Assembly (NCBI GenBank): GCA_036489765.1
Contig: DASXFE010000060.1
Span: 1-64,000 of the forward strand
Length of the DNA: 64,000 bases
Direction of reading: 5' to 3'
Origin: DATARH01 sp036489765
Lineage (GTDB): Bacteria; Pseudomonadota; Alphaproteobacteria; ATCC43930; CGMCC-115725
Shown here piece after piece: positions 42,370 through 50,549 of the stretch. Position 1 is the first letter of the stretch, and the number at the start of each line of letters is the position of its first letter. The notes under the pieces were generated by a model. The model was not told where the DNA came from. It saw nothing but the letters and a program-made list of their open reading frames with translations, and did no database searches. Both the position numbers and the translations under genes were made by a program.

Positions 42370-43155
42370 ATGAGCGCCGCCGCCATTGCCAAACTCTACC
42401 GCTATCCGGTCAAGGGCCTGTCGGCCGAGGTGCTTGAACGGGTGTCGCTGTCGCCCGGCCGCTGCCTGCCGCAGGACCGCCGCTTCGCGATCGCGCTCGG
42501 CACGACCGAATTCGATCCGGCGCGCCCGACATGGCTGTCGAAGACGCATTTCATCATGCTGATGCGCGACGAGGCCCTGGCCCGCCTCACCACGCGGTTC
42601 GATCCCGATGGCGCGGTGCTGTCGATCGCCGAGAACGGCCGCCCGCTCCTCGAAGCCTCGCTCGGCGATCCCGAAGGGTCCCGGCGCATCGCCCGGTTTT
42701 TCGACGAATTCACGGGCGGCGCCGTCGCCGGACCGCTGCGGATCGTCGAGGCGGCGGACCATGCCTTCGCCGATGCGCGGCCGAAGCCGAATGCGAGCAC
42801 CGGGCAATACGTCTCGCTGATCAACCTTGCCAGCATCCGCGAGCTCGAAGGCGAGATCGGCGCCCCGGTCGACCCGATCCGCTTCCGCGCCAACGTCTAT
42901 TTCGACGGCCCGCCGGCCTGGCGGGAACAGGAGTGGATGGAGCGGCCGATCACGGTCGGCGGGGCGGGGCTCCGCGTCATCTCGCCGATCACCCGCTGCG
43001 CCGCGACCCAGGTCAACCCCGACACCGCCACGCGCGACCTCGACATCGTCGGCACGCTGATGCGGCGATGGGGCCACAACATCATGGGCATATACGCCGA
43101 AGTGATCGACGGCGGCGATATCGCGATCGACGATCCGATCAGGGTGGCTGCATGA
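42370..43155 (+). CDS. MOSC domain protein
   Basis: 261 residues with an N-terminal MOSC beta-barrel (IAKLYRYPVKGLSAEVLE) and a MOSC domain ending ISPITRCAATQVNPDTATRD, where the cysteine after Arg is the conserved molybdenum/sulfur-carrying residue of the family. MOSC proteins handle the molybdenum cofactor or act as Mo-dependent reductases (YcbX, mARC), with an electron partner. GAGGAG precedes the ATG at 42370; an upstream start at 42352 is possible. Its stop overlaps the start of a class III cyclase gene (ATGA), an unusual pairing. Confidence 0.87.
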   Translation: MSAAAIAKLYRYPVKGLSAEVLERVSLSPGRCLPQDRRFAIALGTTEFDPARPTWLSKTHFIMLMRDEALARLTTRFDPDGAVLSIAENGRPLLEASLGDPEGSRRIARFFDEFTGGAVAGPLRIVEAADHAFADARPKPNASTGQYVSLINLASIRELEGEIGAPVDPIRFRANVYFDGPPAWREQEWMERPITVGGAGLRVISPITRCAATQVNPDTATRDLDIVGTLMRRWGHNIMGIYAEVIDGGDIAIDDPIRVAA

Positions 43156-44573
43156 ACGACATACCGCTGAGCGAGGCCGAGCCCCTTCTCGCATCCTGGC
43201 GCCAGGCCGTCGACCCTGCGGCCGCGGCGGCGATCGAGCGCACGGTCAACGAGGGCTCCGACCGCGACCTCTGCCGCATCAACCCGCTGTCTTTCGCCGC
43301 GCGGCACGCCCTCGGCGAGGAGGCGACGATCGCCGCGTTCCTCCACGCCGCGCATTTCGGGCTTTTCGAGCTGTCGTGGAACGTCGTCTGCCCCGGTTGC
43401 GGCGGTGTGCTCGGTCATGGCGAGACGCTGAAGACGGTCCATCACGAGGACTATCTCTGCGCGCTCTGCTCCGGCACCTATCAGTGCGCGCTCGACGACA
43501 TGGTCGAGGTGACGTTTACGATCAGCCGCCGCGTCCGCCGCATCGAGGGGCACAGCCCGGACCAGCTGCCCTACATCGAATATCTGCGCCAGGTTTTCTT
43601 CGCCTCGGTGCTTGATCTACCCGAGGATCTGAAGCGCGAGATCGACGACATCACGCTCGACACGATCGAGCTGCAGCCGCACGAGAAGGCGCAACTCTCG
43701 CTGCAGATTCCGGCCGCGTTCCTGGTCGTGTTCGACCCGGTTTCCCACACCGCGCAATTCATCGACGTCAAGGGCGAGCCGACCCGCGAGCGGCAGAATT
43801 TATCGTTGCAGTTCAACCACGTCCGAACGATGCCGACGACGATCGAGCTGCGCCCCGGCCCGCTGCGCCTGTCGCTTGACAACCGCACCGAGGCGCGCGC
43901 CCTCCCCGGTGTATGGGTCGCCAAACAGGAGCTGCACGACCTGCTTGCCCGTCGCCGCCCGTTCCTCGCGGCAAAGCGGCTTCTCAGCAACCAGGTGTTC
44001 CGCGATCTCTACGGCACCGACACCCTCGACCCCGAGCAGCGGCTCAGGATCACCAGCCTCACCTTCCTCTTCACTGATCTGAAGGGCTCGACCGCGTTTT
44101 ACGAGCGCGTCGGCGATCTCGCCGCCTATGACCTCGTGCGGGCGCATTTTCAGGTGCTTTACGACATCGTCGGCGGCGAGCATGGCGCGGTGGTCAAGAC
44201 CATCGGCGACGCGGTGATGGCGACCTTCACGACCCCCGACCGCGCCGTCGCCGCCGCGCTCAGGATGCGCGAGGCGATGGCGCGGCTCAACGCCGAGCGC
44301 GGCGGCGAAGACCTCCTCCTCAAGATCGGCATCCACGAGGGCCCGTGCCTCGCGGTCGTGCTGAACGACCACCAGGATTATTTCGGCTCGACCGTCAACA
44401 TCGCCGCCCGCGTCCAGGGCCTCGCCGAAGGTCGCGCGATCTTCGCCAGCGAGTCCGTCGTGCGCGACGAGCACACCGCCTCACTCCTCGCCGAGAAAGG
44501 CCTCAACCCGCAAGCCCAACAGCGAGAACTCCGCGGCCTCGCCCACGAATACGCGATCTACGAGATTCCGTGA
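43152..44573 (+). CDS. Class III adenylate cyclase with zinc-ribbon N-domain
   Basis: 473 residues. The C-terminal cyclase domain shows metal-binding Asp309 (FLFTDLKGST) and Asp353 (KTIGDAVMA); adenine-specifying Lys349 and Asp409 (DYFGSTVN); and the transition-state residues Asn416 and Arg420. ATP to cAMP is therefore the likely reaction. The N-terminal half contains two cysteine pairs (CPGC 80/83 and CALC 103/106) that can form a zinc ribbon in a regulatory domain resembling those in DUF5939-type cyclases. No membrane helix is seen, so the protein is soluble. The start overlaps the MOSC gene stop by four bases, so both are made from one message. Confidence 0.88.
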   Translation: MNDIPLSEAEPLLASWRQAVDPAAAAAIERTVNEGSDRDLCRINPLSFAARHALGEEATIAAFLHAAHFGLFELSWNVVCPGCGGVLGHGETLKTVHHEDYLCALCSGTYQCALDDMVEVTFTISRRVRRIEGHSPDQLPYIEYLRQVFFASVLDLPEDLKREIDDITLDTIELQPHEKAQLSLQIPAAFLVVFDPVSHTAQFIDVKGEPTRERQNLSLQFNHVRTMPTTIELRPGPLRLSLDNRTEARALPGVWVAKQELHDLLARRRPFLAAKRLLSNQVFRDLYGTDTLDPEQRLRITSLTFLFTDLKGSTAFYERVGDLAAYDLVRAHFQVLYDIVGGEHGAVVKTIGDAVMATFTTPDRAVAAALRMREAMARLNAERGGEDLLLKIGIHEGPCLAVVLNDHQDYFGSTVNIAARVQGLAEGRAIFASESVVRDEHTASLLAEKGLNPQAQQRELRGLAHEYAIYEIP

Positions 44574-44649
44574 GGCTCAGGGGCCTCGATTGCTGTCTCA
44601 ACGAGCGGAGCGTATTCTAGCGTCAGCGCATTTTCCCGGGAGGCACGCG

Positions 44650-45213
44650 ATGGCTTCGAAATCGCCCGTCGGCATCAACCACATCGTCCTCAACGTCCGC
44701 GACATGGACGCGTCGCATCAATTCTGGACCGAGATCGTCGGGCTGCAGCAGGTCGGCGAGCTGCATCCGCGGACGGAGATGGGGAAGACGCCGCGCATGC
44801 AGTTCTACAGCGGCGACCATGACGGCAAGTTCACCCATCACGACGTCGCCCTTGTCGAAAACCCGAACCTGCCGCCGCCGGCCCCATGGGGCCTCTTCGA
44901 CAAGCCGGTCGCGATCAACCACGTCGCGATCGCGATGCCGAGCCGGGAGGCCTTTGTCGAGAAGCTCGCCGAGCTTCAGAAAAAGGGCGTCAAGTTCAAC
45001 ATGCGGGTCAACCACGGCGTGACCCACAGCGTCTACATCAACGACCCCAACGGCTACGGCGTCGAACTCCTCTACGAGCTGCCGCGCGAGATGTGGGAAA
45101 ATGATATCGACGCCGGGATCAACTATTTCGAGCCTCTGCCGACCGAGGGCACCGAGGCGCTAATCGACGATCTCGAACACGCGCCGAGCTTTGGTAAAGC
45201 GGCGGCGGAGTAA
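44650..45213 (+). CDS. VOC family protein (extradiol dioxygenase/glyoxalase fold)
   Basis: 187 residues with two vicinal-oxygen-chelate repeats: INHIVLNVRDMDASHQFW, then INHVAIAMPSREAFVEKL with metal histidines, and VYINDPNGYGVELLYELP with the metal glutamate. The family cleaves catechols, isomerises glyoxals or binds antibiotics. The long C-terminal tail (NYFEPLPTEGTEALIDD) is typical of dioxygenase-like members, so ring cleavage is a reasonable guess. GGGAGG precedes the ATG at 44650. Confidence 0.82.
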   Translation: MASKSPVGINHIVLNVRDMDASHQFWTEIVGLQQVGELHPRTEMGKTPRMQFYSGDHDGKFTHHDVALVENPNLPPPAPWGLFDKPVAINHVAIAMPSREAFVEKLAELQKKGVKFNMRVNHGVTHSVYINDPNGYGVELLYELPREMWENDIDAGINYFEPLPTEGTEALIDDLEHAPSFGKAAAE

Positions 45214-45221
45214 CCCGATTT

Positions 45222-45302
45222 CGTCATCCCGGCGCACGCCGGGACCCGCGCGTCAGCCGCTCGTGCGCTTGAACCGTGGGCCCCGCCGACGCCGGGGTGA
45301 CG
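45222..45302. repeat. Repeat family C, extended form
   Basis: CGTCATCCCGGC (45222-45233) pairs with GCCGGGGTGACG (45291-45302) across 57 bases that include a second small palindrome (CCCGGCGCACGCCGGG). It separates the VOC gene from the DUF1328 gene. Confidence 0.7.
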
Positions 45303-45368
45303 ATTTTAGAGCGCAATCCTTTTGCGCGTGAAGCGTTGGCCCCGGGGAAGCATGTTCCGGAGGGCCTG

Positions 45369-45542
45369 ATGCTCAAGCTCGCGCTGTTCTTTCTTGTCAT
45401 CTCGCTGATCGCCGCGCTGTTCGGCTACACCGGCCTCGCCGCCGCAACCGGCGGGATCGCGAAGATCCTGTTCTTCGTCTTCCTCGTGATCTTCGTCGTC
45501 CTCTTGATCGCGGGGCTTGCGATCGGCTCCACTTTCTGGTGA
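45369..45542 (+). CDS. DUF1328 family small membrane protein
   Basis: 57 residues: MLKLALFFLVISLIAALFGYTGLAAATGG followed by a second helix AKILFFVFLVIFVVLLIAGLA. This is the compact two-helix pattern of DUF1328 (YtjA-like) proteins, common in Proteobacteria and often linked to envelope stress. The ATG at 45369 lies 9 bases after CCGGAGGG, a good ribosome-binding site. The upstream part of the open frame is a repeat element. The D-aminoacylase-type gene follows at 45614 with its own AGGAGG. Confidence 0.85.
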   Translation: MLKLALFFLVISLIAALFGYTGLAAATGGIAKILFFVFLVIFVVLLIAGLAIGSTFW

Positions 45543-45613
45543 CGCGGTCAGCGAGAGGTCTATAGTTTCCCTCCGAGAGAAGGCCGACCGGCCCTACCTG
45601 AGGAGGAAACACG

Positions 45614-47317
45614 ATGGCCTACGATGTGCTGATCAAGAACGGCCGCGTCGTCGACGGGTCGGGGATGCCGTCATTCCACGGCGATGTAGCCATCAGGGAC
45701 GGCAAGATCGCCGAGATCGGCAAGTTGTCGGGCGCGGCGGGCCAAACCGTCGATGTCGGCGGCCAGGTCATCGCGCCCGGCTTTATCGATAACCATTGCC
45801 ATTACGACGCGCAGGTCACCTGGGACCCGCTCTGCTCGTTCTCCTGCGACCACGGCGCGACGAGCGTCGTCATCGGCAACTGCTCGCTCAGCCTTGCTCC
45901 GGTGCGCAAGGGCAACGAGAAGCGGATGGCCGAGTACCTGTCGTATGTCGAGGCCATCCCGATGGACGTCCTCAGCACGATCGAGGTCGACTGGGAATCC
46001 TTCCCGCAATACATGGACCGGCTCGACCGCAATCTAGGCGTCAATGTCGGGACGCTGATCGGCCACACCGCCGTCCGGTATTACGTGATGGGCGACGAGT
46101 GCCAGAAGCGCACCGCCCATGATTCCGAGATCAAGGAAATGCAGGCGGTCGTCCGCGACGGCATGGAGGGCGGCGCGCTCGGCCTCTCGGTGTCGCGCAA
46201 CCGCGGCCATTACGACCCGCAGGGCGTCCACATCCCGGCGCTGTGGGCCGACGAAAAGGAGATCTTTGCGCTCGCCGACGTGCTGCGCGAGATGGGCACC
46301 GGCATCATCCAGTCCGGCGGCGGCCGTGACGCCGAGATGAAGGACGGGCTGATGGCGCGGCTTAGCGAGGCCTCGGGCCGGCCGGTCGTCTACAACAATC
46401 TTGGCCAGTCGGTGCGGCGGCCCGGCGAGTGGCAGAAGCACATGGACCGGGTCAACGAGACCTCGGCCCAAGGCATCCGTGCCTACCCGCTCGCCTCGCC
46501 GAACACGACGACGCAGATCTTCAACATGTCCAACACCCAGGTCTTCCGCGGCTCGCCGACCTGGCACCCGATCCTGCTCTCCTCCGATGAGGAGAAGCTG
46601 CGCGCCTACGCCGACCCGGCGGTGCGCCAGAAGCTCCACGAAGAGATGGTCGAGTGGAAGGTCGAGATCCCGGGCAACACGATCTCGCGCGAATGGTACA
46701 ACTATATCTGGGTCGAAGAGGTCAAACTCGACAAGAACAAGGACCTCGTCGGCAAGACCTTGAAGCAGGTCGCGGACATCCGCGGCAAGCGCATCATCGA
46801 CGCGTTCCTCGACCTCGTCGTCGAAGAGAAGCTAGAGACCACCTTCATGCAGGCCGAGAACAACATCGACATCGAGGCGATGAAGGCGATCCTCAACTAC
46901 CCGAACGCCCTGATCGGCCTCAGTGACGGCGGCGCGCACGTGCAGTACCACGGCGGCTACGGCTTCTCGACCCGGCTCCTCGGCGAGTGGGTCCGCGACA
47001 AGCAGATCATGAGCCTCGAAAACGCCGTGCGCCGCTTGACCTTCGACTCGGCTTCGACCTTTGGCCTCTACGACCGCGGCCTGTTGCGCCCCGGCATGGT
47101 CGCCGACATCACCGTCTTCGACCCCGAGACCGTCAAGCCGCTCCCCGAATACATCGTCCACGACTTCCCCGCCGGCGGCTGGCGCTTCAAGGAACCCGCA
47201 GCCGGCATCTACGCCACCTTCGTCAACGGCCAGATGCTGATGAAAGAAGGGTCGCACACCGGGAACCTGCCCGGCCACGTGCTGCGGAATTCGCGTTACC
47301 AAGCGGCACGAGGGTAA
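45614..47317 (+). CDS. D-aminoacylase / N-acyl-D-amino-acid deacylase family
   Basis: 567 residues of the amidohydrolase superfamily, D-aminoacylase type. VLIKNGRVVDGSGMPSF and VIAPGFIDNHCHYDAQ hold metal-binding His61 and His63; SVVIGNCSLSLAP carries the conserved bridging Cys; NALIGLSDGGAHVQYHGG carries the catalytic Asp. These enzymes remove acyl groups from N-acyl-D-amino acids in the cytoplasm. Next to a peptide-type importer elsewhere in the window, it may act on D-amino-acid conjugates. TGAGGAGGAAAC precedes the ATG. A Rho-independent terminator follows. Confidence 0.88.
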   Translation: MAYDVLIKNGRVVDGSGMPSFHGDVAIRDGKIAEIGKLSGAAGQTVDVGGQVIAPGFIDNHCHYDAQVTWDPLCSFSCDHGATSVVIGNCSLSLAPVRKGNEKRMAEYLSYVEAIPMDVLSTIEVDWESFPQYMDRLDRNLGVNVGTLIGHTAVRYYVMGDECQKRTAHDSEIKEMQAVVRDGMEGGALGLSVSRNRGHYDPQGVHIPALWADEKEIFALADVLREMGTGIIQSGGGRDAEMKDGLMARLSEASGRPVVYNNLGQSVRRPGEWQKHMDRVNETSAQGIRAYPLASPNTTTQIFNMSNTQVFRGSPTWHPILLSSDEEKLRAYADPAVRQKLHEEMVEWKVEIPGNTISREWYNYIWVEEVKLDKNKDLVGKTLKQVADIRGKRIIDAFLDLVVEEKLETTFMQAENNIDIEAMKAILNYPNALIGLSDGGAHVQYHGGYGFSTRLLGEWVRDKQIMSLENAVRRLTFDSASTFGLYDRGLLRPGMVADITVFDPETVKPLPEYIVHDFPAGGWRFKEPAAGIYATFVNGQMLMKEGSHTGNLPGHVLRNSRYQAARG

Positions 47318-47337
47318 TTCGCAGAGTATTATTGAAT

Positions 47338-47367
47338 AAGCCCGCCCTCGACAGCCGGCGGGCTTTT
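47338..47367 (+). terminator. Rho-independent terminator of the deacylase gene
   Basis: AAGCCCGCC (47338-47346) and GGCGGGCTT (47357-47365) form a 9-bp stem with a 10-base loop, ending in TTTT, 20 bases after the stop at 47317. It fits a standard intrinsic terminator, though the T-run is short. Confidence 0.8.
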
Positions 47368-47388
47368 CAACCTCATTGTCAATTGTTC

Positions 47389-47422
47389 GGCCGTCATTCC
47401 GGCGAAGGCCGGGATGACGGCC
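47389..47422. repeat. Repeat family C hairpin
   Basis: GGCCGTCATTCCGGC (47389-47403) and GCCGGGATGACGGCC (47408-47422) form a 15-bp stem with one G-T type mismatch and a 4-base loop, between the terminator of the deacylase gene and the convergent LLM gene. Confidence 0.75.
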
Positions 47423-47462
47423 GTAGAGGGCGTCGCCGCGACTTAACCTGTTGTTCCGGCCC

Positions 47463-48647
47463 CTACTTTGCTGCGTCTCTAACCGCGACCTTCCGCCCGA
47501 ACTGCGGCATCACCCGTTCGGCCAACGCGTGGAATTGTTCGAGCATCAGCGCCTTCGGCGTCGTCAGCGGTGAGGAGAGGTTGATGTGCTCCATTCCGGG
47601 GTATTTCTCCTCGACCCCCTTCAAGAACACGACGAGGTCGTCGGCCGTCCCGGCGAACCACGAGCCGAGGCCGACGAAATGCTCGGCGGTCGGCACACCC
47701 TTGGCATCCCACCCGCCGCGGTGGGCGATCGCGTCGATCTGGTCCGGCGTCACCCCCGGCACAAAGCCCAAGGGCGCGAACATCTTGGCGTGCTCTTCGT
47801 AGAGCGGCTTTAGCCGGCGGATCGCCTCTTCACGCGAGTCGGCGATCAGGTAGTGGATGCCGAGCGTCAGGTTCTCGCCGAGCTTCAGGTGCTTGCCGGC
47901 GCGCTCGGCAGCCTGTTGATATCCTTGGATCGGCCCGTCCTGCATCGTCGCCGCGCCGCCGCCGACCGCGCCCTTGATGTTGTGCTTGACCATGAAGTCG
48001 AGCCCGCGCGGGTTGGCGCTGACGATCGGCTGCCAACATTCGACCGGCAGGTGCACCGGCCGCGGCACGAGGGTCAGCTCCTTGAGCTGATAGCCGCGAT
48101 AGGGCACTTCGGGGGGCAGCGTGTAGTGCTTGCCCTTATGCGAGAACGACGCGTTGTTGAACGCCTTGAAGCAAATCTCGACCTGCTCCTCGAAGAGCTC
48201 GCGGTTGGCGTTCTGGTCGAGCATCGGCGCGCCGAAGGTCTCGACCTCGCGGGTGTGATAGCCGCGTCCGACGCCGAACACGCAGCGCCCCTTGGTCATG
48301 ATGTCGGCTACCGCGAAGTCCTCGGCGAGGCGCAGCGGGTGCCACATCGGCGCGATGTTGAAGCCGCAGCCGATCCTCAATTTCTCGGTCAGGTGGGCGA
48401 GGTGCACCGCGATCATCAGGATGTTCGGCAGGCACTCGTAGCCCTCGTACTGGAAATGGTGCTCGGCGAGCCAGAGCATGTCAAAGCCGAGCCCGTCCAT
48501 CGTCTTGGCGATCGCCTCGGTCTTTTCGAACACGCCGGCGAGCTCGTCATTGCTGAAGCGCCGCTCGTTAGCCGGCGTCGCATCCTGGCCGTGATCCGGG
48601 AAATCGATATGACCGGCATAGACCGTGGTGAATTTGTTGATCGCCAT
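47463..48647 (-). CDS. LLM class flavin-dependent oxidoreductase
   Basis: 394 residues. GFDMLWLAEHHFQYEGYECLPN is the family's E-H-H-F segment; HLTEKLRIGCGFNIAPMWHPLRLAEDFA, DIMTKGRCVFGVGRGYHTREV and CWQPIVSANPRGLDFMVKHNIKG are all typical of luciferase-like monooxygenases. It binds reduced flavin and oxidises an unknown substrate. AAGGAG precedes the ATG at 48647. It is not closely similar to the LLM proteins at 30953 and 32510, so the three were probably acquired separately. It converges with the deacylase gene. Confidence 0.87.
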   Translation of the reverse strand: MAINKFTTVYAGHIDFPDHGQDATPANERRFSNDELAGVFEKTEAIAKTMDGLGFDMLWLAEHHFQYEGYECLPNILMIAVHLAHLTEKLRIGCGFNIAPMWHPLRLAEDFAVADIMTKGRCVFGVGRGYHTREVETFGAPMLDQNANRELFEEQVEICFKAFNNASFSHKGKHYTLPPEVPYRGYQLKELTLVPRPVHLPVECWQPIVSANPRGLDFMVKHNIKGAVGGGAATMQDGPIQGYQQAAERAGKHLKLGENLTLGIHYLIADSREEAIRRLKPLYEEHAKMFAPLGFVPGVTPDQIDAIAHRGGWDAKGVPTAEHFVGLGSWFAGTADDLVVFLKGVEEKYPGMEHINLSSPLTTPKALMLEQFHALAERVMPQFGRKVAVRDAAK

Positions 48648-49001
48648 GGGGGGCTCCTTTCGCCGCTTTTGCTGCCGCGCGTCGGGACAGGCTAGAGGAT
48701 TATCCGCCGCTACGAAATCGCCGCGTTGACGAAGTTGTGATCGGAATCGCGGCGCCCGGGCCGAAACTAAGATTGCGAAGCACTCGCATATGCCTGGGAT
48801 CGACCTCGCATGGAGTGCGCAACCGAAACGCGAGGGACAAGCCTCTTTGCACCGCGGCCATCCCTCGCGTTCTCGCGGGAAATCCGCCTGTTTCGCTGGC
48901 CAACCTTCGCCAGCCACGGTCAGACGCCTCCGGATCGCCGGTCTTGCGGCTCGAACGCGATTCAACCATTCCGCGAGGTCACGGTGTGGACGGGGCGGTG
49001 T
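48648..49001. other. Intergenic segment, no gene seen
   Basis: About 350 bases. I see one inverted repeat, ACGCGAGGGA (48828-48837) with TCCCTCGCGT (48861-48870), and no supportable gene. The right part leads into the TonB-receptor remnant and may hold what is left of its promoter. Confidence 0.4.
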
Positions 49002-49224
49002 GTGGGTCATGAGGGGGACGGGGTTTGGAATTTCGGGGCGTCGGCGGCCGCGGCGGTAGCCGTCGCGGCGCCAACCTCGGCGCAGGAGACGCCGATGACG
49101 CCCGGCGGCGCCATCACCCTCCCCGCCATCAACGTTCAGGCGCTATTTCGTCGCCGCCCACGCCACCGGCGCCTATGTCGGCGAGCCGCTAAGCGCCTTC
49201 GCCAAGATCCATTTCGACTACTGA
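49002..49224 (+). pseudogene. Collapsed TonB-dependent receptor gene remnant
   Basis: One frame from the GTG at 49002 reads like a secreted-protein start: an alanine-rich stretch AAAAVAVAAPTSAQE, then TPGGAITLPAINVQ, a typical run into a TonB-receptor plug. At about 49140 the sense moves to the next frame, which reads RYFVAAHATGAYVGEPLSAF and ends in HFDY with a terminal aromatic residue before TGA (49222-49224), typical of outer-membrane beta-barrel C-termini. The large middle is gone. A barrel protein of about 700 residues thus appears reduced to its two ends by a deletion. Confidence 0.5.
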
Positions 49225-49281
49225 CGGGACTCGCGCAGCGGCCCGGTTGCCGCCGCCGCGCACGGCGCCCACATAAGGGGG

Positions 49282-49581
49282 ATGGACGAACAAACTCGAC
49301 GCCAGCCCGAACCCGAGATCATCCCACCCGGCGAGCCCCTCCCCTACCGCCGCACCGAGATCTGGGAGAGCCGTGACCCGGGCCAGATGCACCGCGTCTA
49401 TATCCGGCAGATCGGGCCGCTCGGCGCGACGCTGCTGGCCGCCGGCGTCGGGGTGGCGGCAGTGATCGGACTCTTCTTCCTGATCAGCACGGCGATCTTC
49501 GGTCTCGCCGTAGTCGGAGCGCTGACGCTAGCCGGCATTGTCATGGGCATCTTGCGCGGGCCGCCCCGTTCGCTACGCTAG
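49282..49581 (+). CDS. Hypothetical membrane protein
   Basis: 99 residues: a charged, proline-rich N-terminus (MDEQTRRQPEPEIIPPGEP...) and a long hydrophobic C-terminal half (about 48-90) with two probable membrane helices, GATLLAAGVGVAAVIGLFFL and TAIFGLAVVGALTLAGIV. No family motif. GGGGG precedes the ATG. Location in the inner membrane with a cytoplasmic tail is likely. The TauD-type gene begins 33 bases after its stop. Confidence 0.65.
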   Translation: MDEQTRRQPEPEIIPPGEPLPYRRTEIWESRDPGQMHRVYIRQIGPLGATLLAAGVGVAAVIGLFFLISTAIFGLAVVGALTLAGIVMGILRGPPRSLR

Positions 49582-49614
49582 CTCCCGAGCAAAGACCAGC
49601 CGGGAGCCGCACCG

Positions 49615-50481
49615 ATGAACGACGCCATCCTCGCCACCCTCTCGATCGGGCCGCGCCTGTCGCCGGCGGGCGGTGTTGCGATTACCGGGGCTGACCTGTC
49701 GCGGCCGTTCTCGCCGGCCGCGCGCGAGACGGTCTTCGCCGCCTTCTGCGCGCATCACGTCCTCGTCTTCCGCGACCAGGATCTGTCGAAGGCGGCGCAG
49801 CTTCATTTCACCGAGCAATTCGGCGAGATTGAGGAGCATGTCGGACGCCACGCCGCGGCCGACCGCTATGGCCTTGTCCACCTTGTCACCAATCTAGGCG
49901 CGGACGGGAACCCGACAACCAAGTTGAAGCAGTCCGGCAACTACCACTGGCACACCGACAAGTCATACCACGCGGTGCCGTCATTGATGACCGTGCTGCA
50001 TGCCAAGGAGCTTCCGCCCCAGGGCGGCGACACCCAGTTCGCCAACATGGCGATGGCGTACGACGCGCTTCCCGACGCCGCCAAGCGGAAGATCGCCGGG
50101 ATGCGGGTCGTCCATAGCTGGGCGGCGAGCCGCAAGCGGGCCGGCGCGCCGCCGCCCTCCGAGATCGAAATGACCGAGCGGCCGCCGGTCGACCACCCGC
50201 TCGTCCGCATCCACCCCGAGACCGGCGCCAAGACGCTCTATATCGGCAACCACGCCTCGCACATCCTCGGCATGCCCGAAGAAGAGGGCGACGCACTGCT
50301 GCAAGAGCTCCTGGAGCACGCGACCCAGCCGCAATTCGTCTACACGCACCACTGGCAGGACGGCGACCTGGTCCTGTGGGACAACCGCTGTCTCCTCCAC
50401 CGCGCCCTCGCCAATTACGAAATGGCGACGCACCGCCGCGTGCTGCACCGGACCGTGGTGACGGGGACGGTGCCGGTCTGA
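49615..50481 (+). CDS. TauD/TfdA family Fe(II)/2-oxoglutarate dioxygenase
   Basis: 288 residues. Iron ligands: YHWHTDKSYHAVP (His113, Asp115) and the distal LLHRALANYEMATHRR. GGVAITGADLSRPF and PPQGGDTQFANMAMAYDALP are standard. It is clearly different from the other two TauD-type proteins in the window, closer to taurine/2,4-D dioxygenase spacing, with a KLKQSGNYHWHTD lead-in. It would oxidise a small acid with release of succinate and CO2. ATG at 49615 with GGGAGC upstream. Confidence 0.87.
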   Translation: MNDAILATLSIGPRLSPAGGVAITGADLSRPFSPAARETVFAAFCAHHVLVFRDQDLSKAAQLHFTEQFGEIEEHVGRHAAADRYGLVHLVTNLGADGNPTTKLKQSGNYHWHTDKSYHAVPSLMTVLHAKELPPQGGDTQFANMAMAYDALPDAAKRKIAGMRVVHSWAASRKRAGAPPPSEIEMTERPPVDHPLVRIHPETGAKTLYIGNHASHILGMPEEEGDALLQELLEHATQPQFVYTHHWQDGDLVLWDNRCLLHRALANYEMATHRRVLHRTVVTGTVPV

Positions 50482-50549
50482 GCCCCCTGACCTAGGAGAA
50501 ATCGACCCTCACGGAGAAATTGTCGGGGTTGAATGGCTCAGACGAAAAA

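Noticed and set aside
48810..49376. 188-residue plus-strand gene
   Set aside because: Only the 49002-49140 part of this frame looks like protein (a signal-like segment); the rest is random in composition and the sense continues in another frame, so I call a remnant instead.
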